Assembly (NCBI RefSeq): GCF_014925385.1
Contig: NZ_JACSDK010000005.1
Span: 62,001 to 126,000 of the forward strand
Origin: Pelagibius marinus
GTDB lineage: Bacteria > Pseudomonadota > Alphaproteobacteria > Kiloniellales > Kiloniellaceae
Direction of reading: 5' to 3'
DNA length: 64,000 nucleotides
A program made the position numbers and the translations under genes. This document shows, piece after piece, positions 55,824 through 64,000 of the stretch. The notes beneath the pieces were generated by a model. It had not been told where the DNA came from. It searched no databases and saw only the letters and a list, made by a program, of their open reading frames with translations. Every line of letters starts with the position of its first letter. Position 1 is the first letter of the stretch.

Positions 55824-57499
55824 GGGACCGCCCTCAGGCGCGCGGCCGGCAAGTCCGCCGTGGCCACGATCTCGGCCGCCTTGCCAGCGCCCAGGGTTAG
55901 CACGCGGTGGGCCAGGCGGGCCCATTCCGGCCGGTGGGTGATGAAGACCACCGGGCCGTCGAAAGCCTCGACAATGCGCTCCAGGGTCCGGGCACCCTCG
56001 GCGTCGAGATGGGCGTCCATCTCGTCGAGCAGCAGCACCTGCGGGCGCGGCAGCAGGCCGCGCGCCAGGGCGATGCGCAGGCGCTCGCCGGCGGAAAAGC
56101 GGCTCTGCTGTTCCTTCAACGGGGTATCGAGCCCCTGGGGCAGACGCGCCACCAGAGCGGTGAGGCCGCAGCGTTCGATGACCTCCGCCAGCGCCGCGTC
56201 GGAAGCCTCCGGCAGGCCGTAGCTGAGGTTGTAACGCAGGGAACCGCGCAGCAGCGGCAGATCGCAGGATACCAGGCTGATCGCCTGGCGCAGCCGGCGC
56301 GCGTCTGTGACCGCCAGGTCCTGCCCGTTCAACTCGACACGTCCCGCGTCCGGCCGCCGCAGGCCGGCCATGACCTGCAGCAAGGAAGATTTGCCGGCGC
56401 CGTTCTCGCCCAGGATGCAGATCCGCTCGCCGGGCGCGACGGTCAGGTCGAGCGGCGGCAGCAGTCCGCTCAGCGCAACGCCGCGCAGCGCCAGCTCACC
56501 CGCCCCCGGGGCGGGGTCCAGGCCGCCGCTGGTCATGGCGCCACCGCGCGGCGGGCGCAGACGCAACAGGCGCTCCTGCTTTTCCCGGGCGATGGCCGCG
56601 GCGGTCCAGTATTCGTAGATGCGGCCCAGTTCCTGCAGGCGCGGCGCCAGCAGGCCGGCCACCAGCATGGCAGCGACCACGGCGCCGGGGCTCGCCGCGC
56701 CCAGCGCGACCAGCTGCGAACCGACCAGCAGGGCGCAGAGACCGGCCGCCGCCGCCCCCGCATCGGCAAGCGCCCGCAGCAGGCCGATGGCCCTGGCGCG
56801 TCCGATGAAGGCCGCCTTCAGGCGACGGCTCAGGTTCTTGAAGCGCTCGGCCTCACGCCGCTCCTGCCCGAAGGCCTGGATCAGGTGCAGATGGGCGACA
56901 CGGTCGGTCAGCAGGGCCGCCAGGTGGCCGCGCCGCCGCCGCACGTCGCGGGTCGTCGCCTGCAGGCGGTTGCCGAGGCCGAGGCCAAGCAGCGCCGCCA
57001 GCGCCACGCCGGCGCCGACCGCCAAGGCAATGACCGGCTCGATCACCGCCAAAGCCGCCAGCGCCAGGACCACCACGACACTGCCGACCAACAAACGCGC
57101 CAGGCCGAGGCTGACCCAGCGCCGCAGCGCCGTGAGATCGCCGACAAAGCGTAGGGTCACCGCGCCGCGGCTGATCTTGCCGGTGATCCCGGGACCGACG
57201 CGCAGCAGGTGGCGGTAGAGCCGCAGCCGCAGGGCATGAACATAGGACTGGCCAACGCGCTCGGCATCCAGATGCTCGCGGTAGCGCAGACCCGCGTTGA
57301 CCGCGGCGATGGCGACCAGCGCGGCGATGACGAGCAGACCGTGCGGCGCCTCACCGCCGCGTCCGGCCAGCAGGCCGTCGAAGCCGCGCTGTACCAGCAG
57401 CGCCGTCACCACGGCGCCGGCTGCCTGCACGGCGCCGTTCAGCACCAGGAGCGCGAAGTCCCGGCGCCGCGCGCCGTCAAAGAGGCTTGGCAGTTTCAT
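55820..57499 (-). CDS. half-size ABC exporter (fused membrane and ATPase domains)
   Basis: The 559-residue protein has a six-helix membrane domain (1-310) and an ATPase domain with Walker A GENGAGKSSLL, a changed signature SRFSAGERLRIAL (usually LSGGQ), Walker B VLLLDEMDAHLD and the His switch VFITHRPEW. It would work as a dimer, exporting a small molecule, peptide or lipid. It is close to CydC-like and small-molecule exporters but no cyd gene is near. Confidence 0.85.
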   Translation of the reverse strand: MKLPSLFDGARRRDFALLVLNGAVQAAGAVVTALLVQRGFDGLLAGRGGEAPHGLLVIAALVAIAAVNAGLRYREHLDAERVGQSYVHALRLRLYRHLLRVGPGITGKISRGAVTLRFVGDLTALRRWVSLGLARLLVGSVVVVLALAALAVIEPVIALAVGAGVALAALLGLGLGNRLQATTRDVRRRRGHLAALLTDRVAHLHLIQAFGQERREAERFKNLSRRLKAAFIGRARAIGLLRALADAGAAAAGLCALLVGSQLVALGAASPGAVVAAMLVAGLLAPRLQELGRIYEYWTAAAIAREKQERLLRLRPPRGGAMTSGGLDPAPGAGELALRGVALSGLLPPLDLTVAPGERICILGENGAGKSSLLQVMAGLRRPDAGRVELNGQDLAVTDARRLRQAISLVSCDLPLLRGSLRYNLSYGLPEASDAALAEVIERCGLTALVARLPQGLDTPLKEQQSRFSAGERLRIALARGLLPRPQVLLLDEMDAHLDAEGARTLERIVEAFDGPVVFITHRPEWARLAHRVLTLGAGKAAEIVATADLPAARLRAVP

Positions 57500-57529
57500 C
57501 GGACTGATCTTCGCTCGGCGATCGACAAT

Positions 57530-58654
57530 TCAGGCCGCGTTGCGCTTGCCGTCGTAGGTGACCCGCTGCGTCCACTTGCCGGACTCGAGCTCCTCGAGCG
57601 TGAGCACCGGCACGTCGCAGGCAGCCTCCGCCTCACGCACCATCAGCGGGCTGGAAGTCAGCTTGCCGGCCAGGGCCAACAACGGCAGGTCACGGCAGGT
57701 CAGCCAGCCGGCGCCGTAGCCGGCGCTCATGGAATCGCCGGCGGCCAAAACGAGTCCGCTGACCAGGTGGCTGAAGCGGGGATGTTCGACCAGCTCTGCG
57801 GTTTCGGAAAACAGCAGCCCGTCGGCCAGCTCGACCACGACCACGTCGCAGCCCTCGCGGCCCAGCGCGGCGACGGCGCCGTCGAGGATTGAGGCAGTCT
57901 CCGTCACCGGCACCCGGTAGGTGGAGGCATGGCCGAAGTCTGTGAAGTCCAGCACCGCCTCGGCGCCGGCATCGACCATGGCCCAGCGATCGCAGCCGGC
58001 GCCGGTGCCGGTGATTTTGGCGGCGCCGACCTTGAGACCGCTCTTTGCCAGGCCGCGGATCATGGCGGCCACGGTCGTGGTCTTGCCGGCATTCATCGCG
58101 GTGCCGACCACCGCCAGCGTATAGGGGCGCTGCGCGCCGCCCTTGGGGCGGGGTTCGGCGACCTGGGTCAGGTTCAAGACGCGGCCGTCGACGTCGGCGA
58201 CCAGACCCAGCGGCTCGATCTCTGTGGGCTTGCGCGCGGCCGAATGCTTGTCGACGCAGATGCCGGCGATGCCGCCGGCGGCGACCAGGTTGCAGAGCTC
58301 CAGACCGTCGGGCACCAGGGCCTCGAACTGGTCGCTGGCGTAGCGCGCGCCATAGCAAACGAAGATGAGGTCATTGACGAAGAGCGTCTGGCGGCGCCCT
58401 TCCGGGCTTTCCAGCTTGCGGTGGTGGCCGAGACGGACAACGCGGGCGAGCAGCAGATCGCCCGCCTTGGGCGCGATGGCGCCGGTCAGTAGACGGGCGG
58501 CCCGGCCCAAGTCGAAGCGCCCGGTCACGTAGGCGCGCTTGGCCCGCCGCAGTTCGTCGCCGGTCAGGGCGCGACGGCCCGGCCTCGCAGAAGCCGAATG
58601 AACTTCGCGAAGCGTCTCCTCAGCGGCGCTGATCATGCCGTGTATCTGCTGCAT
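57530..58654 (-). CDS. P-loop NTPase, DUF1611-like
   Basis: The 374-residue protein has a Walker A motif AVVGTAMNAGKTTTVAAMIR in its C-terminal half, then KVGAAKITGTGAGCDRWAMV, DVVVVELADGLLFSET and SMSAGYGAGWLTCRDLPLLA. This pattern resembles DUF1611 proteins, some of which are linked to N-acyl amino acid racemisation and amide ligation; the specific role here is open. It is the first gene of the four-gene unit with the ABC exporter, hydrolase and lipoprotein. Confidence 0.6.
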   Translation of the reverse strand: MQQIHGMISAAEETLREVHSASARPGRRALTGDELRRAKRAYVTGRFDLGRAARLLTGAIAPKAGDLLLARVVRLGHHRKLESPEGRRQTLFVNDLIFVCYGARYASDQFEALVPDGLELCNLVAAGGIAGICVDKHSAARKPTEIEPLGLVADVDGRVLNLTQVAEPRPKGGAQRPYTLAVVGTAMNAGKTTTVAAMIRGLAKSGLKVGAAKITGTGAGCDRWAMVDAGAEAVLDFTDFGHASTYRVPVTETASILDGAVAALGREGCDVVVVELADGLLFSETAELVEHPRFSHLVSGLVLAAGDSMSAGYGAGWLTCRDLPLLALAGKLTSSPLMVREAEAACDVPVLTLEELESGKWTQRVTYDGKRNAA

Positions 58655-59202
58655 CTTACCTGCAACTCCTTGTCTTTCTTTCGAGGCACCCTAGGAACGG
58701 TTCCTTAAGCCCGCGTGAAGAAATCGGGCCTGAAACGCGCGCCTTTCGTCCTCCACCAACCGAAGCGTGGAACCTGGGGTGTTCTCAACACCCGATAGTG
58801 GTGCGGTGTGATGACCGGCCCTGCCGTGCGGCAATCCGGGTTCAGGGGAGGTGCGAATGAGAAGCGCTCCCGACCGACACCTTCGCAATGGTCCTCGCCG
58901 TCGTTTCCTCTTTTTGACCGGCGGCGTTCCCCTACCGAATGCCGGGCCTGAACTGACAACACGCAGGAAGCGGATTCCTTCCCGGAAAAATGACGCCGCG
59001 GTCCAAATCGGCCCCGGCGCCCGCCTTGCCTGGGATCCACCATAGGCGTCCAAACTGACCGAAACCTGAAGTCCTGGGTCAACATCAAATGCCGTCGATT
59101 TGCCCGATCGGGAGCGCGTCTCCTTCGCGCGCTGGACGCACGAGGCGACAACCACTAAATGAGTCGAATGATCACCGCCGAATCACTGACGGGAAACGAT
59201 CC
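58655..59202. other. 548-base gap with a hairpin, no convincing gene
   Basis: The gap separates the DUF1611-like gene from the next plus-strand gene. GGGTGTT-CTC-AACACCC (58777-58793) is a perfect 7-pair palindrome 120 bases before the DUF1611-like start and could be an operator or a leader hairpin. A 64-residue plus-strand frame (58851-59045) has a good ribosome site but an Arg-rich, non-protein-like composition. Confidence 0.4.
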
Positions 59203-59694
59203 ATGCGCGCCTCTTCCCTTGCCTGCCTGCTCATCATCCTGACCGCCGCCGCGCCGGCCCGCGCGCTTGCCGAACCGCTGGCCGAAACCCTGGTCGGGAC
59301 CTGGACCTGCCAGGCGCGCGAAAACAGCGGGGCGGGCGGCAACGACATCGCCATGACCCTCACCTACCGGCGCAGCGGCCACTTCCTTGTCGGCGAGATT
59401 GTCGAGGACAACGGCGCCGCCCTGCTCGACGTCTGGCTCGACAGCGGCAGCGGCGCGGCGCCCCTCAGCCTGCGCCGCGTCATCTCCTACGACGCCAGCA
59501 TCGAGATGGAACTGGTGGAAGAAGCCCCGACCTGGATGAAACTCGAGGGCGAAATGCGCCACACCCTCGGCACCACGGCGAAGGTGCGCGAAGAGTTCCG
59601 CTTCACTGGCACCGAAGAGTTCCGCGCCCTCTGGGAAGCAGACAGCGGTGAAGGCTGGAAACTGATCATGGACCGCACCTGCAAGCGGCTTTAG
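59203..59694 (+). CDS. secreted hypothetical protein
   Basis: The 163-residue protein has a signal peptide (ending ALA near residue 22) and a lipocalin-like beta-rich body: LVGTWTCQARENSGAGG, MTLTYRRSGHFLVGEIVEDN and a C-terminal Cys (DRTCKRL). The GTWxCQ start resembles small secreted calycin-type proteins, but I cannot name a family. Two Cys may form a disulfide. It is upstream of hutU with a HutC operator in between. Confidence 0.7.
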   Translation: MRASSLACLLIILTAAAPARALAEPLAETLVGTWTCQARENSGAGGNDIAMTLTYRRSGHFLVGEIVEDNGAALLDVWLDSGSGAAPLSLRRVISYDASIEMELVEEAPTWMKLEGEMRHTLGTTAKVREEFRFTGTEEFRALWEADSGEGWKLIMDRTCKRL

Positions 59695-59730
59695 CACCGC
59701 CCCGTTTTCAGCCGCTCGACTCTCCGGGCA

Positions 59731-59748
59731 AAGTTGTATATACAACTT
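59731..59748. promoter_or_regulatory. HutC-type operator 3 (hutU)
   Basis: AAGTTGTATATACAACTT is a perfect 18-base palindrome 28 bases before hutU. It is the most complete of the three hut sites. Confidence 0.85.
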
Positions 59749-59775
59749 CGGACAGCTTTCCGGAGGATCGCCGCC

Positions 59776-61458
59776 ATGCCAGATTCCAGCGCCTCGCCGC
59801 GGCGGGACAACGCCCGCGTGATCCGCAGCCCGCAGGGCCCTGAGCTTTCGGCCAGGTCCTGGCTGACCGAGGCTCCGCTTCGTATGCTCATGAACAATCT
59901 CGACCCCGAGGTGGCCGAGAAGCCGGAAGAACTCGTCGTCTACGGCGGCATCGGCCGCGCCGCGCGCGACTGGAAGTGCTTCGACAGGATCGTTTCCTGC
60001 CTGAAGGAGTTGGGCGAGGACGAGACGCTGCTGGTGCAGTCCGGCAAGCCGGTGGGCGTCTTCCGCACCCACGCCGACGCGCCGCGCGTACTCATCGCCA
60101 ACTCCAACCTGGTGCCGCACTGGGCGACCTGGGAGCATTTCAACAAGCTCGATAAGGCCGGCCTGATGATGTACGGCCAGATGACCGCCGGCTCCTGGAT
60201 CTACATCGGCAGCCAGGGCATCGTGCAGGGCACCTACGAGACCTTCGTGGAGATGGGACGCCAGCACTACGGCGGCGACCTGAAAGGCAAGTGGATCCTG
60301 ACCGGCGGCCTGGGCGGCATGGGCGGCGCGCAGCCGCTCGCCGCCACCATGGCCGGCGCCTCCATGCTGGCGGTCGAATGCCAGCCCTCGCGCATCGAGA
60401 TGCGCCTCAAGACCGGCTATCTCGACAAGCGCTCGGACAATCTTGACGAGGCCCTGGCGCTGATCGACGCGGCCAGCGAGAAGGGTGAGGCCATCTCCGT
60501 CGGCCTGCTGGGCAACTGCGCCGAGGTGCTGCCGGAGCTGGTGAAGCGCGGCGTGAAGCCCGATGCCGTCACCGACCAGACTTCGGCGCATGATCCGCTG
60601 CACGGCTACCTGCCGGCCGGCTGGACCCTGGAGCAGTGGGAGCGCGAGCAGACCGCCAATCCGGACAAGGTGGTGAAGGCCGCCAAGCAGTCCATGGCCG
60701 TCCACGTGCGCGCCATGCTGGACTTCCAGGCCCAGGGCATCCCCACCTTCGACTACGGCAACAATATCCGCCAGATGGCCGAGGACGAGGGGGTCGACAA
60801 CGCCTTCGACTTCCCCGGTTTCGTGCCGGCCTATATCCGGCCCCTCTTCTGCCGCGGCATCGGCCCTTTCCGCTGGGCCGCGCTGTCCGGCGACCCGGAG
60901 GACATCTACAAGACCGACGCCAAGGTGAAGGAGCTGATCCCTGACGATCCGCACCTGCACAACTGGCTCGACATGGCGCGCGAGCGCATCCACTTCCAGG
61001 GCCTGCCGGCGCGCATCTGCTGGGTCGGCCTGGGCCAGCGCGACCGCCTGGGGCTCGCCTTCAACGAGATGGTCGCCAAGGGCGAGCTGAAGGCGCCGGT
61101 CGTCATCGGCCGCGACCACCTCGATTCCGGCTCCGTCGCCAGCCCGAACCGCGAGACCGAGGCCATGCGCGACGGCTCCGACGCCGTCTCCGACTGGCCG
61201 CTGCTGAACGCGCTGCTCAACACCGCCAGCGGCGCCACCTGGGTGTCGCTGCATCACGGCGGCGGCGTCGGCATGGGCTACTCGCAGCATTCCGGCCTGG
61301 TGATCTGCTGCGACGGCAGTGAAGCGGCGGCGAAACGTATCGCTCGCGTGCTGTGGAACGATCCGGCGACCGGCGTGATGCGCCACGCCGACGCCGGCTA
61401 CAAGATCGCCATCGATTGCGCCAAGGAGCAGGGACTTAACCTGCCGATGGTGGACTGA
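59776..61458 (+). CDS. hutU: urocanate hydratase
   Basis: HutU adds water to urocanate to make imidazolonepropionate, using tightly bound NAD as an electrophile. The 560-residue protein shows [20 protein letters not shown] (NAD site), [17 protein letters not shown] and [20 protein letters not shown], where the active-site Cys region lies. The ATG at 59776 has GGAGG 9 bases upstream; an earlier start would lie inside the operator. Confidence 0.97.
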   Translation: MPDSSASPRRDNARVIRSPQGPELSARSWLTEAPLRMLMNNLDPEVAEKPEELVVYGGIGRAARDWKCFDRIVSCLKELGEDETLLVQSGKPVGVFRTHADAPRVLIANSNLVPHWATWEHFNKLDKAGLMMYGQMTAGSWIYIGSQGIVQGTYETFVEMGRQHYGGDLKGKWILTGGLGGMGGAQPLAATMAGASMLAVECQPSRIEMRLKTGYLDKRSDNLDEALALIDAASEKGEAISVGLLGNCAEVLPELVKRGVKPDAVTDQTSAHDPLHGYLPAGWTLEQWEREQTANPDKVVKAAKQSMAVHVRAMLDFQAQGIPTFDYGNNIRQMAEDEGVDNAFDFPGFVPAYIRPLFCRGIGPFRWAALSGDPEDIYKTDAKVKELIPDDPHLHNWLDMARERIHFQGLPARICWVGLGQRDRLGLAFNEMVAKGELKAPVVIGRDHLDSGSVASPNRETEAMRDGSDAVSDWPLLNALLNTASGATWVSLHHGGGVGMGYSQHSGLVICCDGSEAAAKRIARVLWNDPATGVMRHADAGYKIAIDCAKEQGLNLPMVD

Positions 61459-61513
61459 AGGAAACGTCCTTACCGAAACTGTTTGTTGGGGCATTCAACA
61501 GGGAGAGCAAGTG

Positions 61514-62611
61514 ATGAAAAGACGTGAGTTCCTGAAGGCCGGCGGCGGGGTTGCCGCCGGTGCCGTTGCCACGGGCGCCCTCGCCGCGCCGGCCATCGCC
61601 CAGGGCAAGATGCAGTGGAAGATGGTAACGGCCTGGCCGAAGAACCTGCCCGGACCCGGCGTCGCCGCGCAGCTGCTGGCGGACCGCATCACCGCGCTGT
61701 CGGGCGGGCGCATCGAGGTGAAGCTCTATGCCGCCGGCGAGCTGGTGCCGGGCCGCGGCGTCTTCGACGCCGTCTCCGAAGGCACCGCCGAACTGTACCA
61801 CGCGGTGCCCGCCTACTGGGGCTCCAAGTCCAAGGGCATCCTGATGTTCGGCTCGCAGCCCTTCGGCCTGCGCGCGGACGAGCAGGTCGGCTGGCTGGTG
61901 CACGGCGGCGGCCAGGCGCTCTACGACGAGATCTACGGCCGTTTCGGCCTGAAGCCCTTCCTCTGCGGCAACTCCGGCCCGCAGTGGGCCGGCTGGTTCC
62001 GTACCGATATCAAGTCGGTGGACGACCTCAAGGGCCTGCGCTTCCGCACCACGGGCCTTGCCTCTGAGATGTGCGCCAAGCTGGGCATGGCGGTGCAGGC
62101 CATGGGCGGGCGCGACATGTTCCAGGCCCTGCAGTCCGGCGCCCTGGACGCCGGCGAGTTCATCGGGCCCTGGACCGATTCCGCCCTCGGCTTCTACCAG
62201 GTCGCCAAGAACTACTACTGGCCCGGCGTCGGCGAGCCCTCTTCCGCCGAAGAGTGCGCAGTCAATGCCAAGGCCTACGCCGACCTGCCCGACGACCTGA
62301 AGCAGGCCGTCAGCTACGCCTGCTCCTCGCTCTACAACGACGTCTGGACCGAGTACACCACCAAGCACGCCCAGGCGCTGCAGAAGCTGGTGGCCGAGCA
62401 GGGCGTCCAGGTGAAAAAGCTGCCCGACGACGTCATGGTCGCCATGGGCAACGCCGCCGGCGAGGTCATCGCCGAGCTGCGTGAGGACAGCGACGAGCTG
62501 GTCAAGCGCATCACCGAGAGCTTCCTCACCTACCGCAACTCGATCGCCGACTACATGGTCTATGCCGACAACGGGCAGATGAACGCCCGGGCGCTGGACT
62601 ACACCTACTAG
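61514..62611 (+). CDS. TRAP transporter substrate-binding protein (DctP family)
   Basis: The 365-residue periplasmic protein has a twin-arginine signal (KRREFLK, residues 2-8, cleavage after AIAQ) and the DctP fold with VTAWPKNLPGPGVAAQLLAD, YHAVPAYWGSKSKGILMFGS and LRFRTTGLASEMCAKLGM. The Arg in LRFRTTG is the usual carboxylate ligand. It follows hutU by 55 bases, so urocanate, histidine or a related acid is a likely cargo, but that is inferred. Confidence 0.9.
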   Translation: MKRREFLKAGGGVAAGAVATGALAAPAIAQGKMQWKMVTAWPKNLPGPGVAAQLLADRITALSGGRIEVKLYAAGELVPGRGVFDAVSEGTAELYHAVPAYWGSKSKGILMFGSQPFGLRADEQVGWLVHGGGQALYDEIYGRFGLKPFLCGNSGPQWAGWFRTDIKSVDDLKGLRFRTTGLASEMCAKLGMAVQAMGGRDMFQALQSGALDAGEFIGPWTDSALGFYQVAKNYYWPGVGEPSSAEECAVNAKAYADLPDDLKQAVSYACSSLYNDVWTEYTTKHAQALQKLVAEQGVQVKKLPDDVMVAMGNAAGEVIAELREDSDELVKRITESFLTYRNSIADYMVYADNGQMNARALDYTY

Positions 62612-62626
62612 CCGGACCTCGCAGCC

Positions 62627-62737
62627 ATCTTGCCTCGCCCTTCGAGACGGACCTATCGGTCCTCCTCAGGGTGAGGCAAGATACGCGATGACCTCATGCC
62701 GGGGAAACCGCGTCAGCGGTCGTCTCGAAGCATGGGA
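62627..62737. repeat. two tandem palindromic intergenic repeat units (second site)
   Basis: ATCTTGCCTC (62627-62636) is mirrored by GAGGCAAGAT (62673-62682) around CCCTTCGAGACGG and CCTCCTCAGGG. A second unit follows with ACCTCATGCC (62691) and GTCTCGAAGCATGGG (62722). Words and double layout match 11485-11605. The element separates the binding protein from the TRAP permeases and may set different mRNA levels. Confidence 0.75.
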
Positions 62738-62760
62738 GCAGGGGTAAGCGGGATCAAGAG

Positions 62761-63270
62761 ATGCAGCAGTGGATCGACCGGCTGGAGGCCGTGAACCAAG
62801 CCGTCGGCGCGACGGTGCGCTGGCTGGCGCTGTTCATGGTGCTGCTGCAGTTCGCCGTGGTTGTCCTGCGCTATGTCTTCGGCATCAGCTTCATCTTCCT
62901 CAATGAAGGCGTGCTCTACATGCACGCCGCGCTCTTTATGCTGGGGGCCGGCTATACCCTGCTCATCGACGGCCACGTGCGCGTCGATATCTTCTACAGC
63001 AAGATGGGACGGCATGGCCGGGCCGCCATAGACCTGGCGGGGGCGCTGGTCTTTCTGCTGCCTTCCATGGCCGTCGTCGCTTGGTTCACCTGGCCTTCGG
63101 TGCGCAATTCCTGGGCGGTCTTCGAAGGGCCGATTTCCGTCGGCGGCATCCCCGCCTCCTTCCTGCTGAAGTCGCTGATCCCTGCCTTCTGCCTGCTGCT
63201 CGCGGTGCAGGGCCTGGCCTGCGGCCTGCGCGACCTGCTGCGCCTCAAGGAAGGCAACGCCGTCACATGA
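62761..63270 (+). CDS. TRAP transporter small permease (DctQ family)
   Basis: The 169-residue protein has four membrane helices in the DctQ pattern: WLALFMVLLQFAVVVLRYVF, YMHAALFMLGAGYTLLIDGH, VRVDIFYSKMGRHGRAAIDL and a last helix near residue 140. It links the binding protein to the large permease. Its stop codon overlaps the next start (ATGA). Confidence 0.92.
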   Translation: MQQWIDRLEAVNQAVGATVRWLALFMVLLQFAVVVLRYVFGISFIFLNEGVLYMHAALFMLGAGYTLLIDGHVRVDIFYSKMGRHGRAAIDLAGALVFLLPSMAVVAWFTWPSVRNSWAVFEGPISVGGIPASFLLKSLIPAFCLLLAVQGLACGLRDLLRLKEGNAVT

Positions 63271-64000
63271 TCGAGTATCTCGACCTGCTGATGTTCGCGG
63301 TGCTGATCGGCGCCATCCTGCTCGGCTATCCGGTGTCCTTCACCCTGACCGGCGTGGCGGTGGTCTTCGCGGGTCTGGGCTGGGCGCTGGGCGTCTTCGA
63401 TGCGGCGCTGCTGGGCGCGCTGGGCCAGCGCCTCTTCGGCATCATGACCAACGACGTACTGATCGCCATCCCGCTCTTCGTCTTCATGGGCGTGGTGCTG
63501 CAACAGAGCAAGATCGCCGAGGAACTGCTGGAGACCATGGGCCGCCTCTTCGGCAGCCTGCGCGGCGGCCTCGGCGTCTCGGTCATCCTGGTCGGCGCCC
63601 TGCTGGCCGCCTCGACCGGCATCGTCGGCGCCACTGTCGTCGCCATGGGCATGATCGCCCTGCCCACCATGCTGCGCAACGGCTACAGCCCGACGCTGGC
63701 TTCCGGCGTGGTCTGCACCGCCGGCACCCTGGGCCAGATCATCCCGCCCTCGACCCTGCTGATCATCCTCTCCGACGTCATGTCGAACGCCTATCAGCAG
63801 GCACAGTTCCGCCAGGGCCTCTTCACCATCGACACCATCTCCGTCGGCCAGACTTTCGCCGCCGCGCTGCTGCCGGGCCTGACGCTGGTCGCCATCTACG
63901 TCGTCTACATGCTGGTGAAGGCCTGGACTTCGCCTAAGTCGGCGCCGGCCTTGGCACGCGCCGAGGTGCGCCCCGAAACCGGCGACGTACTGGGCGCGTT
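63267..64000 (+). CDS. TRAP transporter large permease (DctM family), cut by window edge
   Basis: About 244 codons are visible, starting MIEYLDLLMFAVLIGAILLG. The family motifs VSVILVGALLAASTGIVGAT and GQIIPPSTLLIILSDVMSNA are present. It couples sodium movement to substrate uptake. The gene continues past 64000. Confidence 0.93.
   Translation, partial: MIEYLDLLMFAVLIGAILLGYPVSFTLTGVAVVFAGLGWALGVFDAALLGALGQRLFGIMTNDVLIAIPLFVFMGVVLQQSKIAEELLETMGRLFGSLRGGLGVSVILVGALLAASTGIVGATVVAMGMIALPTMLRNGYSPTLASGVVCTAGTLGQIIPPSTLLIILSDVMSNAYQQAQFRQGLFTIDTISVGQTFAAALLPGLTLVAIYVVYMLVKAWTSPKSAPALARAEVRPETGDVLGA

Noticed and set aside
58851-59045. 64-codon plus-strand frame with GGGAGG upstream
   Set aside because: Arg/Pro-rich composition typical of shadow frames and no supporting context; kept only as a note in the gap entry.

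Overview
The window is a GC-rich stretch of an alphaproteobacterial chromosome with no phage, insertion sequence or CRISPR array. The tuf/secE/nusG/rpl/rpoB block, the Tad pilin genes, an MmgR-like small RNA and a mix of TRAP and amine-catabolism genes suggest a marine or soil member of the Rhodospirillales/Kiloniellales type. That placement is inference; no 16S gene is present.

Region 1 (1-7322, minus strand) is the core translation/transcription block, read tRNA-Tyr, tRNA-Gly, tuf, tRNA-Trp, secE, nusG, rplK, rplA, L10 leader, rplJ, rplL, rpoB (cut by the window edge). rlmB diverges from it. Region 2 (8534-14911) is putrescine handling: a gamma-glutamylpolyamine synthetase-like enzyme, a class III aminotransferase, N-carbamoylputrescine amidase, a GNAT protein and an aldehyde dehydrogenase. 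Region 3 (15173-19263) holds tRNA-Thr, a small secreted Cys-rich protein whose frame is interrupted by a TGA exactly where its second repeat has Cys, a cupin, a histidine kinase with an ethylene-receptor-like membrane domain, DUF3108 and DUF5063 proteins.

Region 4 (19279-24414, minus) looks like uptake and breakdown of a methylated amine or betaine: a gamma-butyrobetaine-hydroxylase-like dioxygenase, a polar amino-acid binding protein and permease, and a trimethylamine-dehydrogenase-like flavoprotein. After an esterase comes an MmgR-like sRNA (minus, 25628-25709), then a Sel1 protein, YajQ, PilZ, a FliN-like protein and a degenerate nuclease-fold protein. A second candidate sRNA sits before three Tad pilin-type genes (30159-32530). 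Region 5 (32683-44168) is mixed: amidase, PhnD-like and GFA proteins under an XRE regulator, a desaturase, signal peptidase I, a class V aminotransferase, a haem-c adenylate cyclase, a DMT transporter and a non-pyrrolysine MttB homologue.

Region 6 (44296-49117, minus) is an ArsR-led run of nine genes with five AHSA1/SRPBCC paralogues plus VOC, DUF899 and GST genes; its function is unknown. Region 7 (49157-64000) is histidine utilisation by the formimidoylglutamate deiminase route (hutF, hutI, hutG, hutC, hutU) with three HutC-type palindromes, a secreted chorismate mutase inside the cluster, a lipoprotein/hydrolase/ABC/P-loop block, and a TRAP transporter after hutU. hutH is not in the window.
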